A DNA stretch of 64,000 nt. Source: Gonatopus flavifemur. Lineage: Eukaryota; Arthropoda; Insecta; Hymenoptera; Dryinidae. Shown here one piece after another: positions 31,613 through 42,139 of the stretch (positions are counted from its first letter, which is position 1; each line of letters starts with the position of its first letter). The notes below the pieces were generated by a model, which was given only the letters and a program-made list of their open reading frames with translations, made no database searches and was not told where the DNA came from. The DNA is taken from contig JAFFJZ010000025.1 of the NCBI GenBank assembly GCA_018340375.1, positions 449,501 to 513,500 on the forward strand, in the 5' to 3' direction. Position numbers and translations under genes: made by a program.

Positions 31613-31890
31613 AGACGCGGTCGCGTCTCGACGCCAAGTACATGAAAACTCCCTGACATAAGAGGGAATCGACGAGCAGAAGTGGAGTGCTACTGTGCAT
31701 TGATACACTTGAAACAAGATTAGATATGTTCAAAATATCTCCAACTCATAATAACTCGTCTCACACATTGAACCACGGAAAAATAATCAAACTTCTCTGG
31801 TATGACTTTTATACGCACTCTCGAGTGAGCACACTACGAACTTGATCAGTTCACGTGATACTGAAATCTGAACGTTTTAAATTTTCACGC
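31613..31890 (+). repeat. repeat unit A, copy 2
   Basis: The block starts GACGCGGTCGCGTCTCGACG and CCAAGTACATGAAAACTCCC and matches the minus strand of 17870-18130. Shared stretches run on to GTGAGCACACTACGAACTTG. Unit A lies about 170 bp from unit B in this copy, compared with a full mariner fragment between them in copy 1. Confidence 0.7.
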
Positions 31891-32249
31891 AATCGAAACA
31901 TCAGGCTTTTCCTCCATCATTGACATCAGTTCCAGATTTTTTCTCATCAAGAAGTTTTGCTTCATCCTGTTTGGGTTGCATTCCTAATGATGAAGATATG
32001 TTTTATCCCTTTCCCCATCGCACCATCCGATGTTCTGTCCTCTTCTTTCAATATCCAAAATCATTCATTTCAGTATAATCTATACAATGTGTTTTGGAAA
32101 CAGAATGAATTTCAAGTTTGCGCCTTCATGAGGTCTTTCCCCCGTGGTCGCTGATCGAATTCGTTCGACATTGAATCAGTTGTTGCGAAGAGATCATTCA
32201 AGCATTACTTTTGTATCTATCGTGAATCGGCCCTCAGCTGCAGGCTTAG

Positions 32250-32932
32250 ATGTTCGCGTCAATCTGTAGTTGGCGCAATTTTCGATTTGTTTTGTGTTTG
32301 GACATCGAAAAGATGTTTCGACAGATCTGTGTTGACCCCCGCGATTCCGATTTTCAGGAAACTTGTTTGAGAGATAACCCGGACTCACTGCTTGATTCTT
32401 TCCGTTTGTTAACCGTGACGTACGGTACCGCACGCGCTCTTCCTGTGACCAATATGGTCATAAAACAACCCGCTGCTGATGACGGACATAGATTTCCAAA
32501 AGTCGCCGAAGTTCTTCGAAACCACGTGTATGTAGATGATGTCCTTTTCGGGGCCGATGATTTGGAGTCGGCTCAGAGTTTGAAGTTGGAGATATCCGAG
32601 CTCCCCAAGGTGGGCGGTCTCCACCTGAGAAAATGGGCCAGCAATTCTCCTTCTTCGCTATCCGACACCGATTCTCGCAATCACGGCTCAGCCTGCGATG
32701 AGCTGCTCCAGCAGGATGAGACGTTTCGACTGTTTGGAATCTCATGGAATTCCAGTTCCGACTGTTTTCATTACCAAGTATCGATTGAAGAGATCACTAC
32801 CTTTACTAAGCGCATTTTTCTACTCTGTGTTTTGCGTAACTTTGATTCGTTAGTATGGGTTTCAGCGGTAGCTATACAGGCGAAGATCCCCTTGCACGTC
32901 ACCTGGACTCGGAAGCTAGGATGGGATGAGCC
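32250..32932 (+). pseudogene. BEL/Pao reverse transcriptase
   Basis: The frame shows LCLDIEKMFRQICVDPRDSD (motif A, with the catalytic Asp of LDIEKMFRQ), VTYGTARALPVTNMVIKQ (the family has VTYG.APS.PY.A), and HVYVDDVLFGADD (motif C, YVDD, with the spacing seen in BEL elements). SLKLEISELPKVGGLHLRKW matches the L..E...LL..GGF.LRKW block after the active site, and FRLFGISWN matches the K.LG+.W motif. The frame is broken at 32933 by a MITE and by other changes after it. Confidence 0.85.
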
Positions 32933-33059
32933 GGATGGGGGCCAAATTAACGAGAAACCAAATCAACGAAAAGTTGGTTGAAAAGAGAGATACGTCGTAC
33001 TCTCTCTTTTCAAACACTGATTTCGTTGATTTGTCTTTTCGTTGATTTGGCCCCCATCC
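32933..33059. repeat. 127-bp hairpin MITE inside the BEL element, 8-bp target duplication
   Basis: The ends GGATGGGGGCCAAATTAACG and TTGATTTGGCCCCCATCC are inverted copies, and the inside is also palindromic around CGTCGTACTCTC. The flanks are GATGAGCC (32925-32932) and GATGAACC (33060-33067), an 8-bp repeat with one mismatch. The coding frame of the host element, LGWDEP, resumes after the second flank, so the order of events is certain. Confidence 0.88.
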
Positions 33060-33069
33060 GATGAACCAC

Positions 33070-33961
33070 TCTCCGTCGCCTTGAATTCCCAGTGCTTAAC
33101 TTATTGAAGATGAGGTTCATCTAAAGAATGTCTCTGTCCCTCGCTGGTCCGGTCGAATATGTTCGGCCGAAAGAATTGCTTCACATGGTTTCGCTGACGC
33201 CTCAAAGAAGGTGTACGCCACTATAGTGTATCTTAGTGTAGGCGGAAGTTCTTGCCCTCAAATTTCGTTGTTGGTCGCCAAAACTGGGGTCGTACCGCTC
33301 GAATCGATTCCGATGCCTTGGTTGGAGTTGTGCGCTGCACAGTTGCTCGCTAGGTTGATCTGTGCCGTATCTTCTCCCATGCTACTCGCTGATGTGCCAA
33401 CCTGTTGTTGGACCGAGTCAACATTCGCGCTGCCGTGGATTCACAACGAGCCGTGCAGATGGAAAACATTCGTCGACAATCGCGTCTCTGACATTCAATC
33501 GTTGGTTCCCACCGCTGTTTAGAGACACGTCGTGGGAAAGGAGAATTCCGCTGATATCAGCTCTAGGGGAATTTCTGCTGCTGCAGTGCGACCTGCAGTG
33601 GCAAGGGTCTCCCTGGCTCAAACATTCGGGCAAGCCTAGTGCTTCGATTGTAATCGAACCAGATCCTTCTGTCTTCCCGGAATCACGAGCCGACGAGGTT
33701 GTTTTTTTCATATCTGTGGAAGATCTCCGGGCTTCTTTTCGGTATATCGTCATGGCTGCGGCTGCTGCGCATAACCTGCTACTGATTCAGATTTGTTGCT
33801 CGCGTATCGGAAGTTCATTATTTCGCAAGGTATTGATATCAATACGGATGAGATGCGGATTCAGCGTATGCAGAAGGCATAATTTATTTTCATATTTTGA
33901 TCTCGAACGAATTGCTGCCGATGACCAGTTCGTTACTGAATTTAAACCAGTGTGTCGATGA
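33070..33961 (+). pseudogene. BEL/Pao RNase H region and link to integrase
   Basis: Plus-strand frames give KKVYATIVYLSV, VAKTGVVPLESIPMPWLELC (the family has SKTRVAPLK..SIPRLEL.AA), CCWTESTFALPWI (WTDS..VL.WI) and CRWKTFVDNRVSDIQS (the W..FVANRV.EIQ block). Two frameshifts occur near 33420 and 33520. The part 33540-33760 corresponds to the variable link before the zinc-binding domain and shows little similarity. Confidence 0.8.
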
Positions 33962-34623
33962 GGCCGGAAACATCAGTTTGGGAGGCCGATTGGCCAAAAC
34001 CTCTCCTCCTTTTGAGCAGAAATTTCCGGTTATTTTGGCTGACAGTGAGCTCACTGTTCTGTTGGTTCGTCGCGCCCATGGACAGATGCTACATGGTGGC
34101 GTATAACTGATGATCCATCATCTAAGAAAGTCTCACTGGATATTGAATTTTCGAATTCTAGTTGAGCATTGCATAGATGGTTGCGTTGTCCGTGCTCGCC
34201 ATCAAGCTGGTTCCGCTCGATAACTTATGGGCGCTGTGCCAAGTTATAGAGTGAACCCGTCTCAACCCTTTATGCACGATGGGATTGATCATGCGGGGCC
34301 CTTCCACATTCGCGCTTCAAATGGCCATGGAATTCGTACGGAAAGAGCTTCTGTCTCGTCGCTTATTTGTCTCTCCAGGACGACGTATTCCGTCCGACAT
34401 TCATACGGACAACGGCACCAATTTTGTCGGCGCGTCTAAGGAGGTATCCGCCGATTCCGAGCGCATCATGATCCTGATTTCAGAAACCGGTGTGCCGCGG
34501 ATAACATGGACACTGTATACCTCCTGGCGCGCCGCACTTCAGCGGAGTTTGGAAGGCGGGTGTCAAATGTTTAAGATTTCATTCACGTCGCGTATTGAAT
34601 TCTGTCCCTCCCGTGGTGGATGA
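33897..34623 (+). pseudogene. BEL/Pao integrase
   Basis: The frame 33897-34106 gives NQCVDEAGNISLGGRLAKT and RRAHGQMLHGGV, matching the BEL block L..F.DE.G.LRVGGRL and H...LHGGV. It stops at a TAA where the family has Gln. The segment 34227-34330 gives PSYRVNPSQPFMHDGIDHAG and PFHIRAS, with the first catalytic Asp (GIDHAGPF). After a deletion, 34380-34440 gives IHTDNGTNFVGASKEV, the second catalytic Asp block (SDNGTNF.GA). The third catalytic Glu block is not preserved in an obvious way. Confidence 0.8.
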
Positions 34624-34899
34624 ATTCGCCACCATCTTGTGCAACGTGAAGGCATGTTTAAACTCTCGTCTTATCACACCACTCTGCGACGATTCCGATT
34701 CATTGGATGCTCTGACGCCTGGGCACTCCTTGGTGGGTACCAGTTTGAAAGCGCGGCCTGTGCCGTGAATAGTCGAGTTGAAGGACAGTCGTTTGCTTCA
34801 CTGGCAATTGGTGTGGAAGCTGACAGAGCAGCTCTGGGCCCTCTGGCGACACAACTGTCTATACCCGCCCCAGCAGCTTCCAGTTTGGCACTGGCGTAA

Positions 34900-35129
34900 G
34901 TCCAATGTCAGGGTGGGTTCTTGTTCTTGTTTGCGATTGAACCGTGCCCTCCACTAGATGGGCGCTTGCGCGAGTTGTAGAGTGCTATCCGGGCACCGAT
35001 AATTTGGTGCATGTGATGACAGTGAAGACAAGAACTGGTACCCTCAAGCGACCTATATCCAAGTTGTGTTTGCTACCGATCGATAAAATGACGGCAACTC
35101 CATGGAAAAATGTGAATATTCCACAATAA
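34900..35129 (+). pseudogene. BEL/Pao C-terminal domain (DUF5641-like)
   Basis: RWALARVVECYPGTDNLVHV and MTVKTRTGTLKRPISKLCLL match the closing domain of BEL/Pao polyproteins (W.LARV....PG.DG..RV+T+KT..G...RP+.KL..LP). It stops at 35127-35129. Confidence 0.75.
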
Positions 35130-35329
35130 CAGTTTGAAAAGATTCTTGGAACAAAAACTCCACTTCGTCTGGAATTCTACTCAAAATGGCGAATACACAA
35201 TTAAAAACGAAGATGTGGATTCAATAACAGCTCCCAAGTACATTTGGCGATACGAATGGGATGTGAAGGGATTCTTGGGATATGGTAACCTAATGGGTTG
35301 AAATTGCATTCGTAGTGGCTAGTAATTTA

Positions 35330-35918
35330 TGATGATTTCTTAATATTTCATTATTAAGGAATCATTATATTTAGACGAATATTATTTGTTATAAAAGATT
35401 TGTAATGAAATCGACTGGTTATTTAAATATGTAGAACGGATTTAATAAGATAAATATGGTTATGTGGCGATACAAAAAGTTATAAAACGATGTTTAGTCC
35501 ACAAGCCGGACTTTGTTAGCTATTGACTTTTTATATTCAAAATGAAATTATGCATACCTTATTTGACGATAGGAATTTCACTCGATTTCTCAATCGTGGA
35601 TGATTTTCAGGACTATTCAATAAATTTCCGTTGAGGAGAGAAGGAAATTCGATTTCCTCTTCTCCTTTATTAGGAAGCTTTGATATTTTGTAGAGCACTG
35701 ATTGTATAATTATTCGCTCTATTTCTAATATTATTATATATGTACATATGATATTCAGAATTACATTTTCAGTACAGAGCTTTCAATTAAGACGTTTGTT
35801 CTGTATAACGATCGATCGACGTCTCCTCGTCTCAGCTTCCCTACTCCCTGGTTTTGGTTTCCTCTCCCGCTCCTCATTCCTTACTCATCCCTCTCTCCAT
35901 CATCCATATATCGCTACA
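35330..35918 (-). repeat. 3' LTR of the gypsy element
   Basis: The plus strand runs TGATGATTTCTTAATATTTC through GATCGATCGACGTCTCCTCG to CATATATCGCTACA. It matches 41546-42139 with a few percent substitutions and a deletion of about 5 bp near its right edge. On the coding (minus) strand both LTRs start TGT and end TCA. Confidence 0.9.
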
Positions 35919-36344
35919 ATATTCCCCTTCACTTTGGGGTGCTTTCACATCACAACAAAATGATCATCAAAATATAATTTGATTTCGTTCTGATAAGAAC
36001 AATCATCCGTCGAACAACTATTACAATGTCCCCTCAATCTAAATAGCTCTTCAATATTTGTTATTCACAAAATATTCCGTCATTCTCCTCCAGTTTTCTA
36101 TTCGATTTCATATCATACAAGAGTTCTGTATTCGTTTCGAATTTACAATGTCATGTACATTGAATATTCACATTTGACTAACCTAAAAATTCAATTTCTG
36201 TTTTATCGCAAGGATGGATGAAAATCATTCTTTTTTATTTTCTTTTTTGTCTTGTGGATCGGTCAACTCTTAGGCAGTCGCTCCAAGAATTTTTGTGATT
36301 AGGTATGGCCCTTCATATATTTCAAAAAATTTATGAGTTACTCT

Positions 36345-36686
36345 TCATAAAGCATTAGATTGATGCGGAGTTTTCAATAATACCAGATCGTCCACATTCA
36401 ATTCGATTCTCGACTCATGCTTTTGCCTATGACTTCTTTCCTTGAATTTCTTTCTCATTTCCTTCCTAGCCATCATAATTATTTGTTCGTGAGACTGATT
36501 TTCATTTGGTGGAAACTTGATTAGTTGTTTTATCGGATCATCGGGTTGTTTTCCATTATGCAATTCAAAAGGGCTATACCCAGTACTGGAGTGAATGGTG
36601 AGGTTAATATAATCCTCAATCTCTGCTGAAGGAAAAAGCTCACTTTGTATGCTTATTTGCGCACAATAATCTGAATAATCCGCCAA
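36345..36686 (-). pseudogene. gypsy integrase C-terminal part
   Basis: HSSTGYSPFELHNGKQPDDP matches the family block H.STG.SPFEL..G..P, and ELNVDDLVLLKTPHQSN matches the chromodomain-proximal G.LVLL+..... block. It is offset by one frame from the integrase core at 36640-37116. Confidence 0.8.
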
Positions 36687-37116
36687 GTTCTCTCATCACT
36701 CTCTCCGTAGGGTTTGATTGCGGATGTCTAATACTTGAATAAAGAACTTTAATGCCTTGTTTTTCTATTTTATTTTCCCATTGGTTAGAGGTGAATTGGG
36801 TACCATGATCAGATAAAATTCGTTCAGGTTTTCCATATTTCGGTACAAACTTATCAAATATAATTTCAAGAGTTTGTGTAGTTGCTTTCTTCAATGAATA
36901 TAAAGATGTCATTTTTGAAAATGCATCCAACAATACCAATATATATTGCACACCTCCTTTTGATCCAGGTAAGGGGCAGTAGAAACCTATCGTAACCAAT
37001 TGATTGATATTTTGTGCCTCCACCATTTCATGATTTCCTTCCATCTTATATGTTAAATACTTCACGTCCTGACGCAGATCACAGCTTTTCACCAACATTT
37101 TAATTTGTTGTTGCAT
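36640..37116 (-). pseudogene. gypsy integrase core
   Basis: The frame has FYCPLPGSKGGVQYILVLLD and AFSKMTSLY, the region of the first catalytic Asp. In relatives the Asp lies just before PLP.S (DI.GPLP); here the residues TIGFYCPLP suggest it is lost. ILSDHGTQFTSNQW carries the second catalytic Asp (SD.G.QF.S..W), and RHPQSNPTERVMREL carries the third catalytic residue, Glu (HPQ.N..ER). The zinc-binding HHCC part lies upstream in another frame at 37120-37391. Confidence 0.85.
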
Positions 37117-37181
37117 CCCTCTCCAAAAATAATAACGTGCGATATATATTTGTATGTTTTGTAGGTACCTGGGTGTCCTAA

Positions 37182-37391
37182 TTAATTATGTATTGTTTGA
37201 ATTATTGATAATGTCAGACATGGAGGGATGACTACGCACCATGGCTCATTTTTACCACGCCTGTGGAACAAAATGTCTTCATGCATTATATAATGTGTTT
37301 GAAATTCCTCTTCACTACACTTATTAACCCACGACAGGATCAACTTATCCCGCTTTTGAGCCTCACGCAATTGACTCAAATCTTTCTCCAA
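37182..37391 (-). pseudogene. gypsy spacer between RNase H and integrase
   Basis: QLREAQKRDKLILSWVNKC and ILFHRRGKNEPWCVVIPPCL match the block before the integrase zinc finger (QE.D..L..........Y.. .DG.L......... VVP..L). It is in frame with the RNase H frame upstream after one TGA at 37401-37403. Confidence 0.7.
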
Positions 37392-37400
37392 ACTAGAACT

Positions 37401-38177
37401 TCAAGTAATAGCTTGAATGAAAGATGTGCTTTTTGCCATGATGTTGTGGTCGAACAGAGTCAAGGAATTCATCTTAGAGATTAAAATGGTATTAGGTAAA
37501 TCTTTACAAACTTTTCCTTCCACATTCCGACTAAAGAAATCAGCTACTTGATTATCTGTCGCTTTACAATGTTTGATATCAAAGTTGTATTCTTGTAGTA
37601 GCATTGACCACCTCATCATTCTATCGTTATGGAATTTGCTTACTTTTAAAAAAGTCAATGCATGGTGGTCAGTTACTATTGTAAACCTGGTACCCAACAT
37701 GTGAGTCCGAAATTTGGTAACTGCATAAACAATTGCCAAAAGCTCTTTCTCCGTAGTACAATATGTTTTTCCTGCAGTTGATAACGACCTACTCACCAAC
37801 GAAATGATACGTTGTTGTTTGTTTCCATCAATTTGATACAGGATCTCGCTAATACCGTAGTCGCTTGCATTGGTTTGAGCCCGAAATGGAACTTGAGACG
37901 ATACATGTTCAAGAGTTTCTGTATCTATAAATTCATTTTTCAGTTTTTGAAACGCGATTTGATGTGTTTCAGACCATTTCCAAGATGCATTTGATTTCAG
38001 TAATTCTCTGAAAGGTTCCATAGAGTTGGAGTGTTTTTCGCTAAACCGTCTATAATAATCGCACACTCCTAGGAATTGCTGTAATTGTTTCAGATTCGCA
38101 GGAGAAGGAAATTCTTCAATGACACAGATTCTATCAGGGTTGGGTGTGATGCCCTTCGACGATAGAATAAATCCCAA
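37401..38177 (-). pseudogene. gypsy reverse transcriptase end and RNase H
   Basis: GFILSSKGITPNPDRICVIE and LQQFLGVCDYYRRFSEKHS are the RT connection blocks. RNase H follows with FRAQTNASDYGISEILYQ (the first acidic position is Asn where relatives have Asp: T(D)ASD), STAGKTYCTTEKELLAIVYA with the catalytic Glu, and FTIVTDHHALTFL with the third acidic Asp. ATDNQVADFFSRN is the closing ND.ADALSR motif. Confidence 0.85.
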
Positions 38178-38270
38178 AAACGGTATTCTTTCTTCACAAA
38201 ATTCGGATTGAGCTAGGTTTAGTTTCAGATTGTTTTTTGAGAAGCATGAAAATATCCATTATAGGTGTTC

Positions 38271-38744
38271 TCAATGCTCTCCGAATGTATTTGAAGTTAT
38301 GAGAAAATCATCTCCATAACACGTGATGAAATTTGGTATTTCATCTCCTAGAGCTAAATTCAATGCCCGAATGAAAGCACTTGATGCTGTCTTCATATCA
38401 AATGGTACACGACGAAATTGATATAGTTTTCCACCGAATAGGAAGGCTGTATATTGACGAGATTGTATATCCAGTGGCACTTGCCGATATCCATTTGATA
38501 AATCGGTACTCGAAAAAATTTTCTTGCCATCGTAGTTTTGTAAAATCTCTTCTATCATCGATGGACATTCATCATCTCCCTCTATGATTTCGTTTGAAAA
38601 CCGTGCGTCTAAGCAAATCCTAACCGATCCATCTTTTTTTATTATTATTTTTAGGGGGTTACAGTATGCGCTAGTAGATTTTTCTATAATACCTTCTTTT
38701 AGCATCTTTGGAATTTCTTCCTTTGCCTTTTTCCTAAATTTCAA
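38271..38744 (-). pseudogene. gypsy reverse transcriptase
   Basis: The 157-residue frame has IIEKSTSAYCNPLKIIIKKD and GSVRICLDARFSNE (motif 1), IFSSTDLSNGYRQVPLD with the motif A Asp, YQFRRVPFDMKTASSAFIR (motif B), and FITCYGDDFLIT (motif C with GDD; most relatives have YVDD or YIDD). Two stops (TGA at 38271 and TAA about 12 bases on) separate it from the frame at 38177, which is in phase. Confidence 0.9.
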
Positions 38745-39099
38745 TGCTAGGGGGTATGTTTTTTTTCACCATCGGCTCATTCCTCAATAATTGGATCTTA
38801 TGATAGTATAAAGTGCGAAGACCTATTTTCTTTTCGAATAATACTCTATATTGATTCAATAATTCAATTAATGCTTTTTTGTGATTGAATTCATTTATAT
38901 TACATCTTTTGATAACATTTTTTAAATCTTCCAAAAATTGAGTATCAATTTGTTCAGAGTTAGATAATCTATCAAATAATTCCTCTATCTCATCTTTCTT
39001 TATTTCATCGTTAAACACATGTGTATTCTCATCTTGAATTCCATCAATATGCATCAAACTCATATTCTCATATGAATCAAAATTATTTTCATTATTCAT
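38734..39099 (-). pseudogene. gypsy pre-RT region
   Basis: ALIELLNQYRVLFEKKIGLR then TLYYHKIQLLRNEPMVKK matches the conserved lead-in to gypsy reverse transcriptases (LL..YRDVF....G......H.I.......+..YP+P). It is in frame with 39103-39852 after a single TGA at 39103-39105 and shifts frame to the RT near 38740. Confidence 0.75.
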
Positions 39100-39102
39100 T
39101 CC

Positions 39103-39852
39103 TCAATCTAGTTCATCTTTATTTTGTTCATATTCATTAATGTTACAATCATTTTCTTCACATTCGTGATTAATCAAAGTATGATTGTCTCCATCTTTGT
39201 TTTGTAATCTTGTATTCCGATCGTTAAACTCATGACTTCCATCAGCGTTATTTTGATTTTCGGTATTTTCAATACTTTGTACCTTCTTATTTTTATTAAA
39301 TTCAACTTTATCTATACTACACGAATCGTTAAATTCATTATTATTCCTCCCATTACCATTATTATTTTTTACTATCACGACTTTAGATTTATTTTTGTTC
39401 ATTTCACTAATATTTTCATTCGTCATCCTCCTATCATATAATACTTTTATGTTTTCAAATTCATTCAATTCTATTACATTTTGTAAACTCACATTTATTT
39501 TCGTTTCGCTTTTATCTTTTATTATATCATGATCTTTTATACCAATTTCTTTTTCCTGATTTCGATCGACATTATTTTTATCGTATAAGTCACTGTGACT
39601 AGGTGTCAGTTTTTTACCCTCAACAAGTTCCTGTCTTTCTTGATCAGTTTTCTTATTTGATATTTGAAATATATTAATATACGTCATTTGTTTTCCTTTT
39701 CTAGCTTTCATTTGTTCTGAAGTTATTGTATCATGGGCTATTATTTGCTCATCTATTATTTCATCATTTATCATTATCATTTCTTTAGCATAATCTATAA
39801 CTACTTTATTGATAAATAAGAAATCATTCCTCCGAAATGCACGATATTTCAC
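39103..39852 (-). pseudogene. gypsy low-complexity spacer between protease and RT
   Basis: The 249-residue frame is very rich in Asn, Asp, Glu and Lys, with runs such as VVIVKNNNGNGRNNNEFND. It follows the protease and shows no domain after IINDEIIDEQIIAHDT-like residues that may be the last strands of the protease. A long disordered spacer of this type is unusual for the family but it is open over 250 codons, so it was probably translated. Confidence 0.55.
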
Positions 39853-40027
39853 TGCCCGTATCTATCAGAGCCATGATATTTTGTTTTTCAATGTCAACTA
39901 ATATACTAGGTGAAATAGGAATGTCTTCATCGTCTACAATCAGTTCATTATGCTTTTCAATGTCATTTTTTAGGTCCCCTGCCATTTTATTTCCATCCCA
40001 GTGTGAAGTGGGACGTTGATTCATCAC
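39824..40027 (-). pseudogene. gypsy aspartic protease start
   Basis: VDIEKQNIMALIDTGSEISC then ISEE carries the active-site triad Asp-Thr-Gly-Ser of a retropepsin in its usual hydrophobic setting (ALIDTGS). The frame changes right after, near 39850. Confidence 0.8.
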
Positions 40028-40035
40028 ACTAATGT

Positions 40036-41194
40036 TTAGTTTAAATTTTGCCCATGATGGTTATTGTAGTTATGCCAGTTTCTATTTGGACGTACGCTCG
40101 GAGGTGGGAATCTCGTATCTGGCAGATCAAAATTTATATTCTCTCTTGGCTCATTTCTGTAGTCTCCACTATTGTTTCGATAATTTTGGTTAAACCCGTA
40201 ATCATGTACACAATCGAAACTTTGATACCTATTTCTATTGCTGCGAATATATCCATAAAACGAATCATTTCTATTCACATTTCATCGATTCACGCAGATT
40301 GTTTGGTGTCGTCTCGAATTTCGTATATGTCTCTCATCATCCTTCAATGTATTCATATTATCTTGGAGAGAGATTGCTTCTAAGACGCGATCTGTGTCGG
40401 CGAAATCGATGGTGATTCCAGAATTTCAAATGGTAATCGTTGTGCAATTTGATAATTGATTTCGTAATCATGTAATTTGGGTTCAAAATAATTTGTTCCT
40501 TTGCGTTGTTTCGAAAAGTAATTTTGCATTGATCCTTCTTGCCAACGATATCTACGTGCCATCCAGTTACTTTTCAATCTGATTCGGACAGGGATTGGAA
40601 AATATTTGTTCAAAAACTCTTCTTCAAATTTGCTATGAGTCGAGAATCGAGACCTGAATATTTCAAACCATATCTTTGCATGACCCCTATTGCACTATCG
40701 ATATATATTGATTTTTGCTCCTCACCAATTTTTCTTATTCTGAAATATCTATCTAAATCTTGTAAAAACTCTTGAGGATTTTGATTTTCAATTCCCGAAA
40801 ATTTTGGCAGTCTAATATCATAATTTTTGTGTTGTAAGTCAATTATTCCTTGTAATGATCTATCATTCGTACCTTGGTTATTCAAAGTAGCTTGATTCCG
40901 TCGATCATTCATTAGTTGTTGATGATGATCACGTAATCGTTCAATTTCTTCCTTCTGTGACCGTGAATCCCCCCTCAATTGTTCGATGATTTCATCCATC
41001 CTTGTTTCGTTCGATGTTTCTCTATCACTATGTTGCTGGTTTGCAGTATAATACAATCCAAATTCTGTGCCTTTCCTTGTTTCTCTCGGAGAGTGTTGCA
41101 CGCTCAAGTGTACATAAACCGACGATACCAGCAAAAGAATATATGCAAAAACCAGAATGATACTTTGGAATGAATAGGATATAAACATACTCAT
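40036..41194 (-). pseudogene. gypsy gag region
   Basis: The frame 40610-41194 has a coiled-coil-like part (EEIERLRDHHQQLMNDRRNQ) and the capsid-like block IRLPKFSGIENQNPQEFLQD and LDRYFRIRKI, matching LPKF.G...NP.EFL..LE.YF of gypsy gag proteins. It continues at 40380-40613 (WMARRYRWQEGSMQNYFSKQ, FEILESPSIS) and ends at 40036-40278 with a basic Asn/Arg-rich stretch (NQNYRNNSGDYRNEPREN) instead of a CCHC knuckle. One frame shift separates the parts. Confidence 0.75.
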
Positions 41195-41530
41195 TCATTT
41201 CAATGAATTTGTCTTCTCATAAAAGCTTCTAGAATTTTCGATTGCTCCTGAAATTGTCGAGTAAATGAAATTTGAAAACTATAAAATTTATGAATTCGTC
41301 CAACGTATACGAAATCTCGTATCACAAATATGTAACAAATAAAATCATTAGAATGTATGAATTAATAATTACATGAAGTTTCAGAATTACTGATTTGGGA
41401 AAATTGAACGCAAAAAAATTTTTCGTATCATAAGATATGAGTATCATCAAAATATATGAATAATTAAAATAATCAAAGTTTGAGAATTACAAATTTTATG
41501 AATTCAACAAATATATAATCTCGTATCAAT

Positions 41531-41543
41531 GTTCAGGCGCCAT
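41531..41543 (-). promoter_or_regulatory. primer binding site, tRNA-Lys type
   Basis: On the minus strand, two or three bases after the 5' LTR, the sequence is TGGCGCCTGAACA. It is complementary to the 3' end of a lysine tRNA (TGGCGCCCGAACA in the standard Lys-type site) with one mismatch. Its location and strand confirm the minus orientation of the element. Confidence 0.8.
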
Positions 41544-41545
41544 TA

Positions 41546-42139
41546 TGATGATTTCTTAATATTTCATTATTAAGGAATCATTATATTTAGACGAATATTA
41601 TTTGTTATAAAAGATTTGTAATGAAATCAACTGGTTATTTAAATATGTAGAACGGATTCGATAAGATAAATATGATTATGTGGCGATACAAAAAGTTATA
41701 AAACGATGTTTAGTTCACAAGCCGGACTTTGTTAGCTATTGACTTTTTATATTCAAAATGAAATTATGCATACCTTATTCGACGATAGTAATTTAACTCG
41801 ATTTCTCAATCGTGGATGATTTTCAGAACTATTCGATAAATTTCCGTTGAGGAGAGAAGGAAATTCCATTCTCTTTCTTCCTTTATCAGGAAGCTTTGAT
41901 ATTTTGTGGAGCTCTGATTGTATGATTATTCGGTCTATTTCTAACATTACCATATATGTACATATTATATTCAGAATTAAATTTTCAGTACAGAGCTTTC
42001 AATTAGGACGTTTGTTCTGTATAACGATCGATCGACGTCTCCTCGTCTCAGCTTCCCTACTCCCTGGTTTTGGTTTCCTTTCCCGCTCCTCATTCCTTAC
42101 TCATCCCTCTCTCCATCATCCATATATCTCCTCGTCACA
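41546..42139 (-). repeat. 5' LTR of the gypsy element
   Basis: The stretch matches 35330-35918 over its whole length. On the coding strand it starts TGTGACGAGGAGATATATGG and ends GAAATATTAAGAAATCATCA. The two LTRs differ at scattered positions (for example TTTATTTGACG versus TTTATTCGACG types), so the insertion is not recent. A comparison of the two would date it. Confidence 0.9.

Larger units (their letters stand above)
32150..35130 (+). mobile_element. BEL/Pao LTR retrotransposon, decayed, no LTRs seen
   Basis: Plus-strand frames follow the BEL/Pao order: reverse transcriptase, RNase H region, integrase zinc-binding region and core, then the C-terminal DUF5641-like domain. Frameshifts and stops separate them. 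The gag and protease parts are missing to the left, and no long direct repeats flank the segment, so it is a fragment. The base composition is clearly less AT-rich than the neighbours, as is frequent for BEL elements in AT-rich genomes. Confidence 0.85.
35330..42139 (-). mobile_element. Ty3/gypsy LTR retrotransposon, full length with both LTRs
   Basis: Two direct repeats of about 590 bp bound minus-strand gag, protease, reverse transcriptase, RNase H and integrase frames. The protease-RT-RNase H-integrase order assigns it to Ty3/gypsy. No envelope-like frame follows the integrase, which ends about 430 bp before the 3' LTR. The flanks hold AATTT on both sides (35324-35328 and 42140-42144, with one extra A on the left), fitting a 5-bp target duplication. 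Several stops and frameshifts make this copy inactive. Confidence 0.92.

Noticed and set aside
32409..33753. Minus-strand frames inside the BEL element
   Set aside because: The plus strand carries the recognisable polymerase and RNase H motifs. The minus frames are shadows.
35140..42139. The sequence at 35140-35329 as part of the gypsy LTR
   Set aside because: It is single on that side of the retroelement, and its counterpart lies inverted at 42590-42775. The LTR repeat starts only at 35330.
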